64,000 nucleotides of DNA from Abelmoschus esculentus (taxonomy: Eukaryota > Streptophyta > Magnoliopsida > Malvales > Malvaceae): positions 1,408,501 through 1,472,500 of the forward strand of contig JAUCBN010000039.1 of assembly GCA_035048815.1 (NCBI GenBank), given 5' to 3'. The translations under genes were made by a program, and so were the position numbers. The stretch's first letter is position 1, and each line of letters begins with the position of its first letter. The notes below the pieces were generated by a model that saw only the letters and a list, made by a program, of their open reading frames with translations, did not search any database and was not told where the DNA came from. Below are positions 23,339 through 34,924 of this stretch, one piece after another.

Positions 23339-26300
23339 TTTGTTTTAAATACTACAGGTAAATCCTCTGCAGTCCAATTTTTCAGAGTTTCGCCAGGGAG
23401 ACATGGACAGATTCCTCCCAAAAAATTCGTTCTTGGTCCTTCAGAAATTCCTCCCACCAACAAACCATCGAAAGCATCCCCGAAAATTTCTTGCTCTTGT
23501 AGCCTGACAGCTTCTTGATGATTCTTCTTCGCTTGCTCAGTCACATTCACAAATCCATGAGATATAAAGTCAATCTTTGAACTCAATGAGATCAGCTTCT
23601 TAGATGCAGCTTTCCCATACTTCTTCCAAAATGCCTCCATTGAAAAACCTAATTCAGCTCGGCCCTTCTTCATAACCATAGGTCTTGGACGTAAGCTTCC
23701 TTGCAATTTCCTTCCTAATCCCTTTTCAGTCTTGGCTCCTTTACCGAGAGTTTGCTTAACAGTCATTTCTGTGCAGTTCGACAATCTTGGACATGGAAAC
23801 TTCGCGCCTTCAGCAACAAACGCGGCATTGATGAACTCCAACGCCTTGAAAGAACACTCCAATGCATCCTCACTCGCCTGGATGTACGGCGTATCAGTAG
23901 AAACTGAAGCAATAATGTCTTCCTCTGCCCCAACACACACGAGCCTCCCATCTATCACGAATTTCAACTTCTGATGCAGAGATGACGGCACTGTCCCGGC
24001 AGAATGAATCTAAGGTCTTCCAAGCAAACAGTTATACGTGGGCTTGATATCCATGACAACGAAATCCACATTGTACACAGTCGGCCCAATCAGCAACGGG
24101 ACTTCTATCTTGCCCAACACGTCTCTCGTTGTTCCATCAAATGCTCTGACTACGTTCTGGTAGCTCTTCATATGGGCACTGTCAATTGGTAACCTTTGCA
24201 GAGTCACTAACGGTAATACGTTCAATGCTGACCCATTATCAATCAACACCCCCGGTACGACATGACCCTTACAGTGGGTCGTAATGTTTAAAGCTTTAAT
24301 AGACCCCATTCCACCATCCGGGATCTCATCATCAGCAAATGTTATGTAATTGTCGGCAGTAATATGATTAACTATCCGATCCAGCTTGTTTACCAATATA
24401 TCATTCGGGACGAACGTCTGGTTTAACACCTTCAACAAAGCCTTACGGTGTCCTTCGGAACTCAACAACAAATCAAGAATGGAAATTCTTGATGGTTGTC
24501 TCCTCAACTGCTCAACAATACTGTACTCACTGTGTTTCAAGAATCTCAGAAACTCATGTGCCTGCTCTTCAGTAACAGGCTCATTTATTTTCGGCACTAG
24601 ATCTTCAAAAATCTTCTTCTTCTCAACACTCCTCGTTTTCTCTTCTTCCTTCTCCTGAACATGCGAATAACATCTTCCGCTCCTCGTGAAATGTCCTACT
24701 TCGTTCACCGGTTCCTCAGTCTCACCCTCATTCCCAATCACAGGCTCCTCAGGATGTATCTCTTTGACGGGCTTTGAACTGCTCGGCATTGTTACGCTTG
24801 CAGTATAATTCCATGGGATCCTCTGTGTGTCTTTGAACGAAAAAGGTGCAGGAGGAGTAATCACTATGCGAGGGGTAGCCATTGGTTTTACTTCCCTTGA
24901 TGAACTATCGCTTTTTGGTCGGATTGAAATAATCAACGGCTTATCTGTACTGTACTTTGGCGCGCTTCTCTCAGATGTGCATACATCCATCATTCTTCGT
25001 CCTTCGGTCTGAACGAAAAATTCCACCTCCTTATTATCCATCATCCCCTGTAACAAACTCCTGAACTCAGAGCAACACTGAATCGCGTGTCCTTGCTCTT
25101 GATGAAATTCACAATACAATTCTGCCTCCATCGGTCTCTTCAACATCACTTCCTGACATAAAAGTCCATTATCGAACAATTGTTCAAACACCCATTTTAA
25201 GGCGATCTGATCTCCGATACACTTGTCTTTATCTGCTTCATCTGGTCCTCCTCAATCATATTTACACCTCGACCACTATGGTTTGGTAACGGATTCGCGG
25301 ATATACTGGGTTCGTCGAATTTTAACACACCAGTATTGATCAGATTTTGGACTATTCTCTTGAATGCGGTACAATTCTCGATGCTGTGTCCTTGAACATT
25401 GGAATGATATACACACTGGGCCCTCGGATCATACCACGCCGGATATGGAGGCGAAAGTGGTATGATGTGATACGGACGTATCAAGTCCGCATCATATAGC
25501 TGAGTATACAGCTCGGCATATGTTATTGGGATAGGTGTAAAGCTTGGCCTCTCCCATTTCGAATCCTTCTTGTTTGAACTCTGTGAGCTACCGGCTCCTG
25601 CCCCCGGCTTAGAAATTGTTACATTTCTCGGCGCCGCGTACACAACGGCGTTGTTCACTTCGCTATCCTTCTTCCTGAAATTCCTCTTAGAGCTATCAGG
25701 TCCTTCTATCTTTCCACTCTTCAGGGCTGCTTCCACAAGCTCTCCCGTAGCAACAATTTGAGAAAAGCTTTGCATCGAAGTATTGGTAAACAAACGATCG
25801 TACATCAAACCCTTCAATGTATCAACAAACATATTGGTCATTTCACTTTCAACCAGTGGGGGTTGTACTTGGGAAGCCAAATCCCTCCACCTATGGGCAT
25901 ACTGTCTGAACGTCTCATTCGACTTCTGACCCATCTGTTGTAACATTACTTTAGTAGGTCCCATTTCTGACACATGCTTGTAATTCTCCAGAAAGGCACG
26001 ATATAAGTCTTTCCATGTCTTTATATTTGCTCGGCTCAACTGTGTATACCATCGCAACGCTGAACCTGTTAAACTATCTTGGAAGCAATGAATCAACAAC
26101 TTTTCATCTTTGTTGAAAGCAGCCATCTTGCGACAACACATAGTCATATGAGCATTCGGGCACGTCGTTCCGTTATATTTCTCAAAATCTGGCATTTTAA
26201 ATTTCGGTGGTAAAACTAAATCAGACACCAACCCTAAATCAAATGCATCAGTATCTAGATCGGTTGCCCCCTATATCTTCTGTATTTTTGCTTCTAACGC

Positions 26301-26783
26301 CTTGAAATGATCAGCGTATTTCTTCTCCATGTCTTGACGCACTTTGTCCACCTCACTCATGAAGTTGAGATCCGGGACCTCTTCAACATTCAGAGTAGTA
26401 AAATCAGCAACTTCTACAGGATGACTTGCAGATGCTCCTGTTTGGTCAAATTGAATCTTTGTAGGTACCGACTGCACTTCAGGTTGCCCTTTCATATGAG
26501 ATGCAACATCCGTCTGACCCTCAGCTTCACTTGATCCACCAACCGGTGCTTTGTCCTTCTCTGATTCTTTCGGTCTTATCAAAGCTGTTAACTGACTGAT
26601 AATATCTGCTTGTGCTTTAGCAATGGTGTCCTTCATGCTATTTTCTATTCCCTCTAGTCGATTCTGAAACTCCACGCGATCATCTTCTAACTTCTTTAAT
26701 CTTTCTTCCATTGCTGACTTTTTAGCACGTGACCGTGTTGAATATGAATGCGGTATGATTGCGATTAAAGTATTCATTGCCAC
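23339..26783 (-). pseudogene. Retrotransposon gag-protease (broken frame)
   Basis: The frame begins with ATG near 26783 (MAMNTLIAI) and a coiled-coil-rich N-terminus. A TAG at 26271-26273 (expected Gln, IQKI-Q-GATD) interrupts it. The gag core follows (PDFEKYNGTTCP, LTGSALRWY, FRQYAHRWRDLA), then two CxxH...GHxxxxC knuckles (CVYHSNVQGHSIENC and CEFHQEQGHAIQCC). Between them, near 25192-25200, the frame shifts. The aspartic protease has the active-site stretch VLIDNGSALNVLP. Another stop, TAG at 24010-24012 (expected Trp, GRP-W-IHSAG), precedes the C-terminal part, which runs into the intron donor at 23338. The capsid and protease of this copy are dead. Confidence 0.9.
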
Positions 26784-26951
26784 AAAACCTTTTATTATTA
26801 AAAATTATTATTTTTTAAAATTAATGATGCAAATGATGCATAAATGCATGAATGTATGTATGTATGCAATAAGGCATTGTATTCGAAGAATAGTATCTTA
26901 AAAACATCCGTTTGTCTAAAAAGTTCATATACAAAGATAAATAATCAACAA

Positions 26952-29072
26952 CTACAGAAAGCTGCTAGCTCTAATCCCCAGATTGGTCAACTCATGCAGC
27001 AAACGTACGATGACCTCCCCATGTTCTAGCTCAATGTCAGGTTGTTTTAGGAGTGTTGTAGCTTCCTTTGACAAAATCTGCACATAAGAGGCAACACTTC
27101 TGACTTGTTCTTTGAAGCTGACTAACTCGTTGTTTTGATATTGAATGGTGCGCTGCGCTGCTTCATACTTCGCTTTCCACGGCCTGATATCTTGGTATAA
27201 AGCTCCCTCGTAGCCCGTTAGTTTCTCCCTTAACTCTTGCACTTTGTTTTCAAGCGAAGCAACTTTCTGTTGTAAACCCTCTTTCTCCCTTTCAATCTGA
27301 ACCTTGTCTTCATTGTGATACTTAGTAATCAACTCCTCCAGCTGTGTCACCTGGTTTGACAATTCGAAATTCCTTGCTTGCTCTTTCTCTAATTTCTTCT
27401 TTGCTTTATAATCCGCTTCCCGTCCTTCGTGACATTTTTGTTCATAGAGCCTCTTGTATTCTTCCTTTTCTTTTGCCAACCTGTTCAAGCGATCGGGCGA
27501 ACTCGAAATCTTCTTACTCCCACTTCCTTTCTGATATTTTCTCCTGTGTCCTTCATGCATATCTTGTAGTTCTTTCAAATCCCGACTTAACTTCTCATTC
27601 TGAACTGTCAACTCTTTCTCTTTCCTCTCGTGCGTTAATATCTGATACTTTGCCATGTTTAACTCTTGCGTAAGATCGTAAACCGTCTTCTCATATCTCT
27701 GATAATCCAGCTCTCGATCTCGCTTCAGTTTCTCTATCACAGACGGTGCTTCTTGAGTAATCCCGCTTGACGATCCAACGATCCCGGGTATCTTCTGAAA
27801 AGTCTTATCATTTACTCTCTGTGTCCTCCAATCGTCATACCTGGCCATGACTTCCAGATCTCGGTAAGGCTGAACTTTCCTGAGTGTTTTCCACACTCTC
27901 AAAATCGTTTCATTCTTTGACTTATACCCGTCAGTCTTGTGTGCGTATTCGAAACCTGCCATCCCGGCTGTAGCAGGTATGAACTGTCTAGATCCGAACT
28001 GTCTGGAAACTAAAAGTGGGCAATAAGTTGTTCCGCCCCAAACTCCTGGCAATGGGACCCAATCTATTTCCCCACATCTATACAGAAGCACAGTTCCTCT
28101 ACTCAACCAACAGGCCTTCCAAACAACATCTGTATCCGTCAAATTCTGAAAGAGTTCCTCCCATTGTCTCTCGTCCTTCTTCTCTATGACACAATCCTTC
28201 AGATGCTCCGAAATAGGTGAATATGAAACAGTATGCCTTAGCGCATGATAAGGTGCATTCCAACGATGACCTCTGAACCAGATCTCCAATAACTGTGCAC
28301 AACCCCAGAATCTTCCTTCACCTGATTTCTTACATGCTGTCAAAGACCTGTATGTCTCCACCAAGATAGTAGGGGCTGGATTCACGCCTTTACCTAACCT
28401 CTCGAATAACCCGACAGTGGATGGGTCTATATGTTCTGGGGTCCTCGGAAATAACACTAATCCATAAATGCATAAAGCATATATCCTTCTTACCTTCGAT
28501 GGCTCTTCGCGACTGTCCACTATTAACTCTTTCAAAACTTTCCAATTAACCCTCTGTTTATCCTCGTTCATGTCTGTACTATCTCGACTAGCAAGCTTTT
28601 CATCCCAAAACTCCTTCGCCTTTCCTGTGATCTGAGTTAACTTCTTTTTAAAGCCTGAAGTACTATTCGGCTTAACATAAATCTTGTCTCTCTTGACCAT
28701 AGGACTGTTAATCAATACCTCGTATTCCTCCAATGTCGGTGTCATATCAACTCGTCCAAAAGTAAAGCAGTTATATGCTGGGTTCCAGAATTGCGCCATT
28801 GCTCTGAGTAATTGTCTATCCACGGGTACCTTTAACAGTAATGCTATGTCCCCAAATTCCTTTTTAAGCTGCTCTCTCATATCATCAGTCCACTGATCCC
28901 ATATTTCCCGGACCTCCTGAAGACATGGATTCTGAGTCGTGTTGATCTTCACATAACCTTTCATTGTTGACACACTTCCCGACGGTAAACTATCTCCTTT
29001 CTCATATTGGACTGCTTCTGACCAACCCCAGACATCCGTATTATCATCTTCTACAATGATCACTTCAGACAT
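26952..29072 (-). CDS. Retrotransposon extra ORF1 (DUF7745/plant-mobile-domain-like with coiled coil)
   Basis: An intact 706-codon frame precedes gag, ATG at 29070-29072, stop TAG at 26952-26954. The N-terminal half (about residues 35-370) resembles the DUF7745/aminotransferase-like mobile-domain proteins found in plant genomes, with FTFGRVDMTPTLEEYEVLI and a Trp-rich central part (WFRGHRWN, IDWVPLPGVWGG). Residues from about 440 to 690 are heptad-rich and highly charged, predicting a long coiled coil. Such an ORF before gag is typical of Ogre-type elements; its role in the replication cycle is unknown. It is the only retroelement frame here without a lesion. A 168-bp non-coding gap separates it from gag. 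Confidence 0.85.
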   Translation of the reverse strand: MSEVIIVEDDNTDVWGWSEAVQYEKGDSLPSGSVSTMKGYVKINTTQNPCLQEVREIWDQWTDDMREQLKKEFGDIALLLKVPVDRQLLRAMAQFWNPAYNCFTFGRVDMTPTLEEYEVLINSPMVKRDKIYVKPNSTSGFKKKLTQITGKAKEFWDEKLASRDSTDMNEDKQRVNWKVLKELIVDSREEPSKVRRIYALCIYGLVLFPRTPEHIDPSTVGLFERLGKGVNPAPTILVETYRSLTACKKSGEGRFWGCAQLLEIWFRGHRWNAPYHALRHTVSYSPISEHLKDCVIEKKDERQWEELFQNLTDTDVVWKACWLSRGTVLLYRCGEIDWVPLPGVWGGTTYCPLLVSRQFGSRQFIPATAGMAGFEYAHKTDGYKSKNETILRVWKTLRKVQPYRDLEVMARYDDWRTQRVNDKTFQKIPGIVGSSSGITQEAPSVIEKLKRDRELDYQRYEKTVYDLTQELNMAKYQILTHERKEKELTVQNEKLSRDLKELQDMHEGHRRKYQKGSGSKKISSSPDRLNRLAKEKEEYKRLYEQKCHEGREADYKAKKKLEKEQARNFELSNQVTQLEELITKYHNEDKVQIEREKEGLQQKVASLENKVQELREKLTGYEGALYQDIRPWKAKYEAAQRTIQYQNNELVSFKEQVRSVASYVQILSKEATTLLKQPDIELEHGEVIVRLLHELTNLGIRASSFL

Positions 29073-29770
29073 TTTTGAATATTTTTAACTTCACTGTTTC
29101 TCGAATTTAATGTCAATGCAAATGATATGATAGGTAATAAAACAATATAATAAAGCAAAGGAAAACAAAACAAAATTCGTGTTAGTACAGTGAATACAAG
29201 ATTTAAACAAAATAATCACAAAGAGGAATTGTACTTAAAATAACCAGAGAACAATTTATGTTGCGTAAAATTAACCAGAGAACAGTTAAACAAAGAAATC
29301 CTAATTTCGGCGGCATTTCGGCAGCATACCGCCTTATCTTATGGTCTCTGTCTGGCTCTAATAGGGGTAGGTGTCTACTCTACACATGTGGGTTTAGATC
29401 TAGACTCTGGGTTCCCGAACTGTCGTTACCGTCTACTGCGACGATAAGACATCGATTCGGTAGTATAGGTCCCTTACAACGGAGGTGAAAACCTCACGAC
29501 GCGTAAGGTTAGTATACCGGAAGCAGATAAAAATCCGAAACTCGGAGCTGGATAGCATCACGTTGGACAATATCTAACTCCCACTCAAGGGTAAAAGCTC
29601 GGGTCGAGAGCTGATGCATGAATGACAGATATATCACACAAAATAAAAATACTATCCTTATCCAAACGATATTTATTTGACAATAATGAATTGAATTAAT
29701 ATCTATATTCGAAATACCGAAATGCCACATGTAATTAATAATTAGGCCTGACTCACAAAAAGAAATCAAT
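29073..29770 (-). other. 5' untranslated leader of the retrotransposon
   Basis: Between the primer-binding site and ORF1. No domain-bearing frame; short frames here are not convincing. Confidence 0.6.
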
Positions 29771-29789
29771 GTCCCCAGCGGAGTCGCCA
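29771..29789 (-). other. Primer-binding site of the retrotransposon
   Basis: Minus-strand TGGCGACTCCGCTGGGGAC, 3 bp inside the 5' LTR. It is complementary to a tRNA 3' end reading CCAGCGGAGTCGCCA, consistent with the tRNA-Arg primer known for Ogre elements (assignment from memory). Confidence 0.75.
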
Positions 29790-29792
29790 AGC

Positions 29793-32220
29793 TGTCGCGA
29801 CCATTTTAAAACCGAAAAATGTGAAAAATAGCCTGGCAAGTAAATTTTGAAAAATCGAATGTTATTGCTTTTAATCATGAATTGTGAAAATAAGTGTCTT
29901 ATTTGAAAACATATTATTTAAATTTTAAAATGATTTGGAGTCGCCACCGGCCATTTTGGTAGGCCAGACACCATAAAACAAACCAGAGATTCATTTTGAA
30001 AATATTTGGGTTCGGGAGTCGGTTACGCGTAAGGACGACCCTTACGAGCGCCCGAAATCGGTACCTTATTAATTATACGTGGCATTTTGGCTTTTCAAAT
30101 AATTTAATTTAATCCATTATTGTCGAATAAATATCGCTCGAATAAGAATATCCCTTTTGGGTAAAAAGGTATATTTCTTTTAAATACGAGCTTTAAAAAA
30201 GACGTCCTAGAATAGGAAATCTTAACTCGTATTTAAAGAAATATAAATTTTGACCCAAAAGGTTTTAAATGCATGATCAATTATTATCTGGTTCATTTTA
30301 AGTTCTAACCTAAAAAGGCTCCATTGATTTAAATGTTTAAACCCTATTAAATTATTAATTTCACCGGATGTATTATGATAACGTCCGAATGCACGAACAC
30401 TACCATTTTGACACCAAACAAAATTAATAATTACTATTAGTGTTTCTAATTATTTACCTAATTAATTTCATTAAATTCTAACCCTAAATTATTTGCCATT
30501 TTCTATGTTTCGATGACGCGCCAAATACGATACCAAAGTACACTATTGGCCAACATAATGTTGTTTCAAAACACTGACCACTTAGTGTATCCGAGATATA
30601 TGATTAGAACATCATCGTTACTAAATTATCTCTCCTATTTAATTAATTAATTAAAGTGACTAATCTTAAAAAGGCTCTAATTTTAATTATCTAGGTGTGA
30701 ATTAAGTGACATCCTAAGCAAATATACTATATGATTTTAAAGTATACAAACATATTAATTAAAACAATCAAATAAAGCAATTAAAACAATAAAAAAAGAC
30801 AAAAGAGCTAAATTACTTTTATTTATTAAAAAAAGATATAGGAGCTCGAAAATGAATACCGGAAATTAAAATAAAAGAAGTTACATCGGGAACTGACAAA
30901 CAATTTTAGGGGTTGATTTAAACTTAATTTTGATCAAATTAAATTAATTCTAAGCTTAGAAAATTTAATTAAATCCAATTAAGTATCTAATTAAATTAAA
31001 TCTAAGTTTAAAATTAAATTTAATCCTAATTCAAGTCTAAATTGATGAAATTTTGAATTAATGGTTCGAATTGGGTTCAATTAGGGGTTAAATTGAGTGA
31101 ATTTTAAAACTTTAGGCCTTAATTAAGGGGAAAAAGGGACTAAAATGAATTACACCTCAGAGTTAGAGGAACCACGGGGGCAATTTCCCCATTTACCTCT
31201 AAAACACGCGGATCCGGGTCAACCCGGATCAAAACGCGCGGATCCTAGGGTGCCAAAACGACAGCGTTTTGCTGTCAAGCAAAACCCCTTCCACCCGAGT
31301 TGACTCGGCCATTTGACACCACCCTTAACTCGGCCGACTCACTCTTCTCATAAACTCTCTCCAACTAACAACTAAAACCCAGAAAAAGCCCCCCAAAACG
31401 GATCAAAACCATGGCTTTTGCTTGGTGTTCTTCATTGTTCTTGGAAGAACATGAAGAACACCAAGAACAATGCCCAGAACCGACGCACGCTCCACCGTCA
31501 GATCCAAAGCACCACCGCCGACCACCGCACCGACGAGTTCGCCGACGACCACTAATAGCCGATGACTACCACCCGAACACTCCGGTCGCCGTTTTTCCGA
31601 CACCGGCCATCGTTCGACCACCGGAAAACTCAAAACTTCAAATCTAACACTTAAATCTACCCGGTTCAAGCCCTAAACTAATCATTCAAACCCGGAAATC
31701 ATCCTAAACCTATTCGAACCAAAATCAAATTAAGATTTAATCATACGTTTCTAAAACCCTTCTTAATCCAATCCTAAACTTCCGCACCCACTAACCATAT
31801 TAATATTAAACTTAACAACTAACAAAACAGTACCGGAAACCATTATTTTTAAGAATTCTAACCCATATCCATACATTCGAATGTAGAAATAAATGGGAAA
31901 GAAAAGACAAAACTTACCTTGGTTCCAATAACGTTTTCGGTGATCCTCCGTTGCTGCCTAATCGAATCTCCTTATCGCCGACTCTCTCCAATTTGATTCC
32001 CCCCTTGGAATTGGCTCTGCCCCTTTTGAATTCCTCCAACCCCCCTTTTTACGTGCTCATTATTTTCAAATAAAAAACCACCCAAAACTCCCCAACTGCA
32101 GATAACTTCCAAACTCTCTTATCCCTTTCTTTTCTTTTTTTTTTTTAATTTTATTTTATTATTTTATTTATTTATTTATTTTATTTACTTATTTACCTAG
32201 GACGAAATTCAAGTCCTACA
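29793..32220 (-). repeat. LTR, right (element's 5' LTR)
   Basis: Near-identical to 15374-17790, ends TG and CA. On the minus strand it should supply the promoter of the element. Confidence 0.95.
31424..31462. other. Hairpin inside right LTR
   Basis: Copy of the 17008-17046 hairpin, unchanged between the two LTRs. Confidence 0.65.
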
Positions 32221-32225
32221 GATGT
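32221..32225. repeat. Target-site duplication (right) of LTR retrotransposon
   Basis: GATGT, direct copy of 15369-15373. Confidence 0.9.
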
Positions 32226-32558
32226 TTATAACGAAATAAGCGAAACCCTTACCTGATTACATGTATATGCTAGTCACCAAGAAAAAACGAAAGACAAACA
32301 CACTCTAAACTAAACATAAAAACTGTCTCAACAATATTTTCTTTAATTAAAAAAAATGTGCCTAGAGACACTCTAAACACAACATAAGACACATGTCATA
32401 ATAAAATGTTGAAAAATGGTGATAAAAGGATATTATTTTCTTGTCAAGCGAACAAAATTAATTGTTTACACTTCATTACGTTATAATAACTTAAAATTTA
32501 CTTGTCTCCAACAGTATTTTGTTTAATTTTTAACCCAAAAACCGTCTTGAAATTTCAC

Positions 32559-32566
32559 TATATAAA
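32559..32566 (+). promoter_or_regulatory. TATA box of SCPL copy 4
   Basis: TATATAAA, 80 bp upstream of the ATG at 32646. The shared upstream block begins just at the retrotransposon insertion point, so only about 420 bp of native promoter remains. Confidence 0.6.
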
Positions 32567-32645
32567 TTCATTTATAATTAAAAATCAATCTATCAAAATA
32601 ATCAAACATTTTAAGAGTCTCTTACGATAGTTCTATCCATTCTTA

Positions 32646-34924
32646 ATGGGTTTAAGGGGAATCCTTAATACCATTTATTATTTCATATTTGGTGGTATTA
32701 TTGGATACCATTTGAATGATCAAATTGGCATACTTCCTGGGCAACCTATCGTTAATTTCAGACACTTTTCTGGATACATCAACGTTGATTCAAATGAAAG
32801 TAGAAGTCTTTTCTATTATTTTGTTGAAGCCGAAGACGATCCATTAAATAAACCTCTTACTATTTGGCTATCCGGAGGTTAGTTACATCTTTAATTTCTC
32901 CTTTACTAAAACAAGAATTCTCGGAGGAAAAGATTATAGATGTTAAAATTTAAATCTCTAAACCTATGAAACATCATCTATTGCAAATGATTATGAATCA
33001 GTTGAACTAAATCTCGAGTTATTTTTTTCAGGACCAAGTTGCAGTTCAGTCGGAGATAGTTTTGTTGGTGTCGGCCCTTTCATTACTACAAACAATGCCC
33101 ATGGCCTAAAGAGAAATCCCTATGCTTGGAACAAAGGTTGTTTTTTCTCTCCCCCTAAAATTTACATATAAATGCATGATTTGATATCAATTTGACACAT
33201 TCGAATTTTTGATATACAAATTGTAGTGTCAAATATGTTGTTTATCGATTCACCTGTTGGATCTGGATGGTCATATTCAAACATAAGAAGTAATTATCAA
33301 GCCGGAGATTCTAATACAAGTATGATCACCCTCAAAACCAAATTTTCACCTTCTTATTTTTAATTAAAAAAAATAAAAGGTGACAATTCATAAAATTTCC
33401 TTTCATTTTTTGTACAGATGACGATTTGCTTGCATTCCTACTGAAATGGTTTGAAAAGTACCCAATTTTCAAATATAGAGATTTATACATCGGAGGAACA
33501 AGCTATGTAGGTACTTCAGTGTATAATTATCCGACAAATATATCTTAACTAAACTAGTTGAACCAATTTAATATTTCAAATATATTATTTTCTTAGGACA
33601 CTTCGTGCCCAACTTCGCTAAATCTTTACTTCAACACAACAATGAATCAAAGAAAAACGCATTTAATCTCAGAGGAATAGCAGTAAGCGAGCTCTAAATT
33701 TGATTATTTTTTATATTTGTGTCAATACAATTTTGATTTTCCTAACAATTTTAATGATTTTTTAATGTTTACATATATAGTTGGGAAATCCTGTCCTTCG
33801 GTTGAAGCTAGACATTCTTGCGGAATACGAATTATATGTGTCAAAAGGGATGATTCCTCAGAAATTGTACCAACAAATTGTGAAACTTTGTTTTGGAATC
33901 GACGAAGACAACTATTCCGACAATGTTGATACATGGTCTGAATCATGTCATCGGCTCATAAGGAGATCGAAAATGATTGCATTTAATGTGACTTCGGTTC
34001 AAGCAGCTAAGAAAAAACAATTTGATATCCGTCGTACCCTATGTGATGGAAAAATAAAAGATCTTATATCAAGAAAAGAGGTATATCTAGCGAATAAATA
34101 CATGTCTGATTAAATTCGTACTAAGATTATGTTATTTGATATTTTGTGTCACAGGTAACTAAAATCACCGATGAAGTAGATATGTGTGTTCTTTTTCGGA
34201 CAAATTTCTACTTTAACATTCCTGAAGTTCAAAAAGCTTTTCGTGAAAACCGAACCAACTTGAGATATCCATGGAAGAATTGTTTCCCGTAAGTCAAATA
34301 GAGACATCTTTAAACCTAAACTCATCTATTGTTTTCCAAGAATTATACTGAAACTTTTATTATAATTTCTATTATTATTTACTAGGCAAAGTGGTCTCAA
34401 GTACAACATATTTGATAAAGATAATGACATGCTTCCGACATTGAAGCAAATTCTCCAACAATCTGTTCCTATTACCATATTCAGGTTGGGTTATGTTCTT
34501 ACATGAACTTTTTCAAGAGTTTTGAATGAATAATGTATTAATGTATGACTTACATTTTTTTTATTACAGTGGAGATGAAGATGGAGCAATCCCCATGATT
34601 GGAACCTTAAAACATGTTAAAAAGTTGGCCAAGGATATGAATATGAACTTGACCAAAAATGAAGCATGGCATCATGACAACAAGGTTATATATTTATTTT
34701 TTAATTTTATTGGTTTATTAATATAATTATTTTTGTAAATTTGAATTGAAATAAAATGATGATTAAACTTGCAGGAAGGAGGGTGGTTGTATTCGTATGA
34801 CAATTTATTGACTTTCATAACAGTAAAAGGAGCTAATCACCATGTGCCATTTTCTAAACCATCACAAGCTTTGTTTATCTTCACAAATTATGTAACTTTC
34901 CCATCGTATAAATTTAATAAATAG
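32646..34924 (+). CDS. Serine carboxypeptidase-like protein, array copy 4
   Basis: Exons: 32646-32877, 33032-33136, 33227-33319, 33418-33510, 33597-33682, 33781-34080, 34155-34288, 34386-34484, 34570-34684, 34775-34924; 468 aa, fully open. Two active-site neighbours differ from the other copies: GPGCSS is GPSCSS (33036-33041) and the nucleophile motif GTSYAG is GTSYVG at the end of exon 4. In VDMCVPFRT, Pro is replaced (VLF). Ser, Asp (GDEDG) and His (ANHHVP) remain. The Gly in the oxyanion loop is near-invariant in the family, so activity is doubtful even though the frame is intact. Its promoter region is cut short by the retrotransposon 420 bp upstream. Confidence 0.86.

Larger units (their letters stand above)
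15374..32220 (-). mobile_element. Ty3/gypsy LTR retrotransposon, Tat/Ogre-like, 16.8 kb
   Basis: Complete element: LTRs of 2417 and 2428 bp starting TG and ending CA, 5-bp target duplication GATGT, primer-binding site, polypurine tract and coding regions in the order ORF1, gag, protease, RT, RNase H, integrase (all on the minus strand). The extra ORF1 before gag, the intron between protease and RT, the large size and a repeat-bearing 3' untranslated region are hallmarks of the Ogre/Tat lineage. By eye about 20 substitutions separate the LTRs (near 0.8%), so insertion is recent, probably well under 1 My at usual plant LTR rates. The coding parts hold several stops and one frameshift, so this copy is not autonomous. 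It splits the SCPL array between copies 3 and 4. Confidence 0.93.

Noticed and set aside
29258..29488. Plus-strand 76-codon frame in the retroelement leader
   Set aside because: Opposite to the element's sense strand, no motif, non-coding leader.
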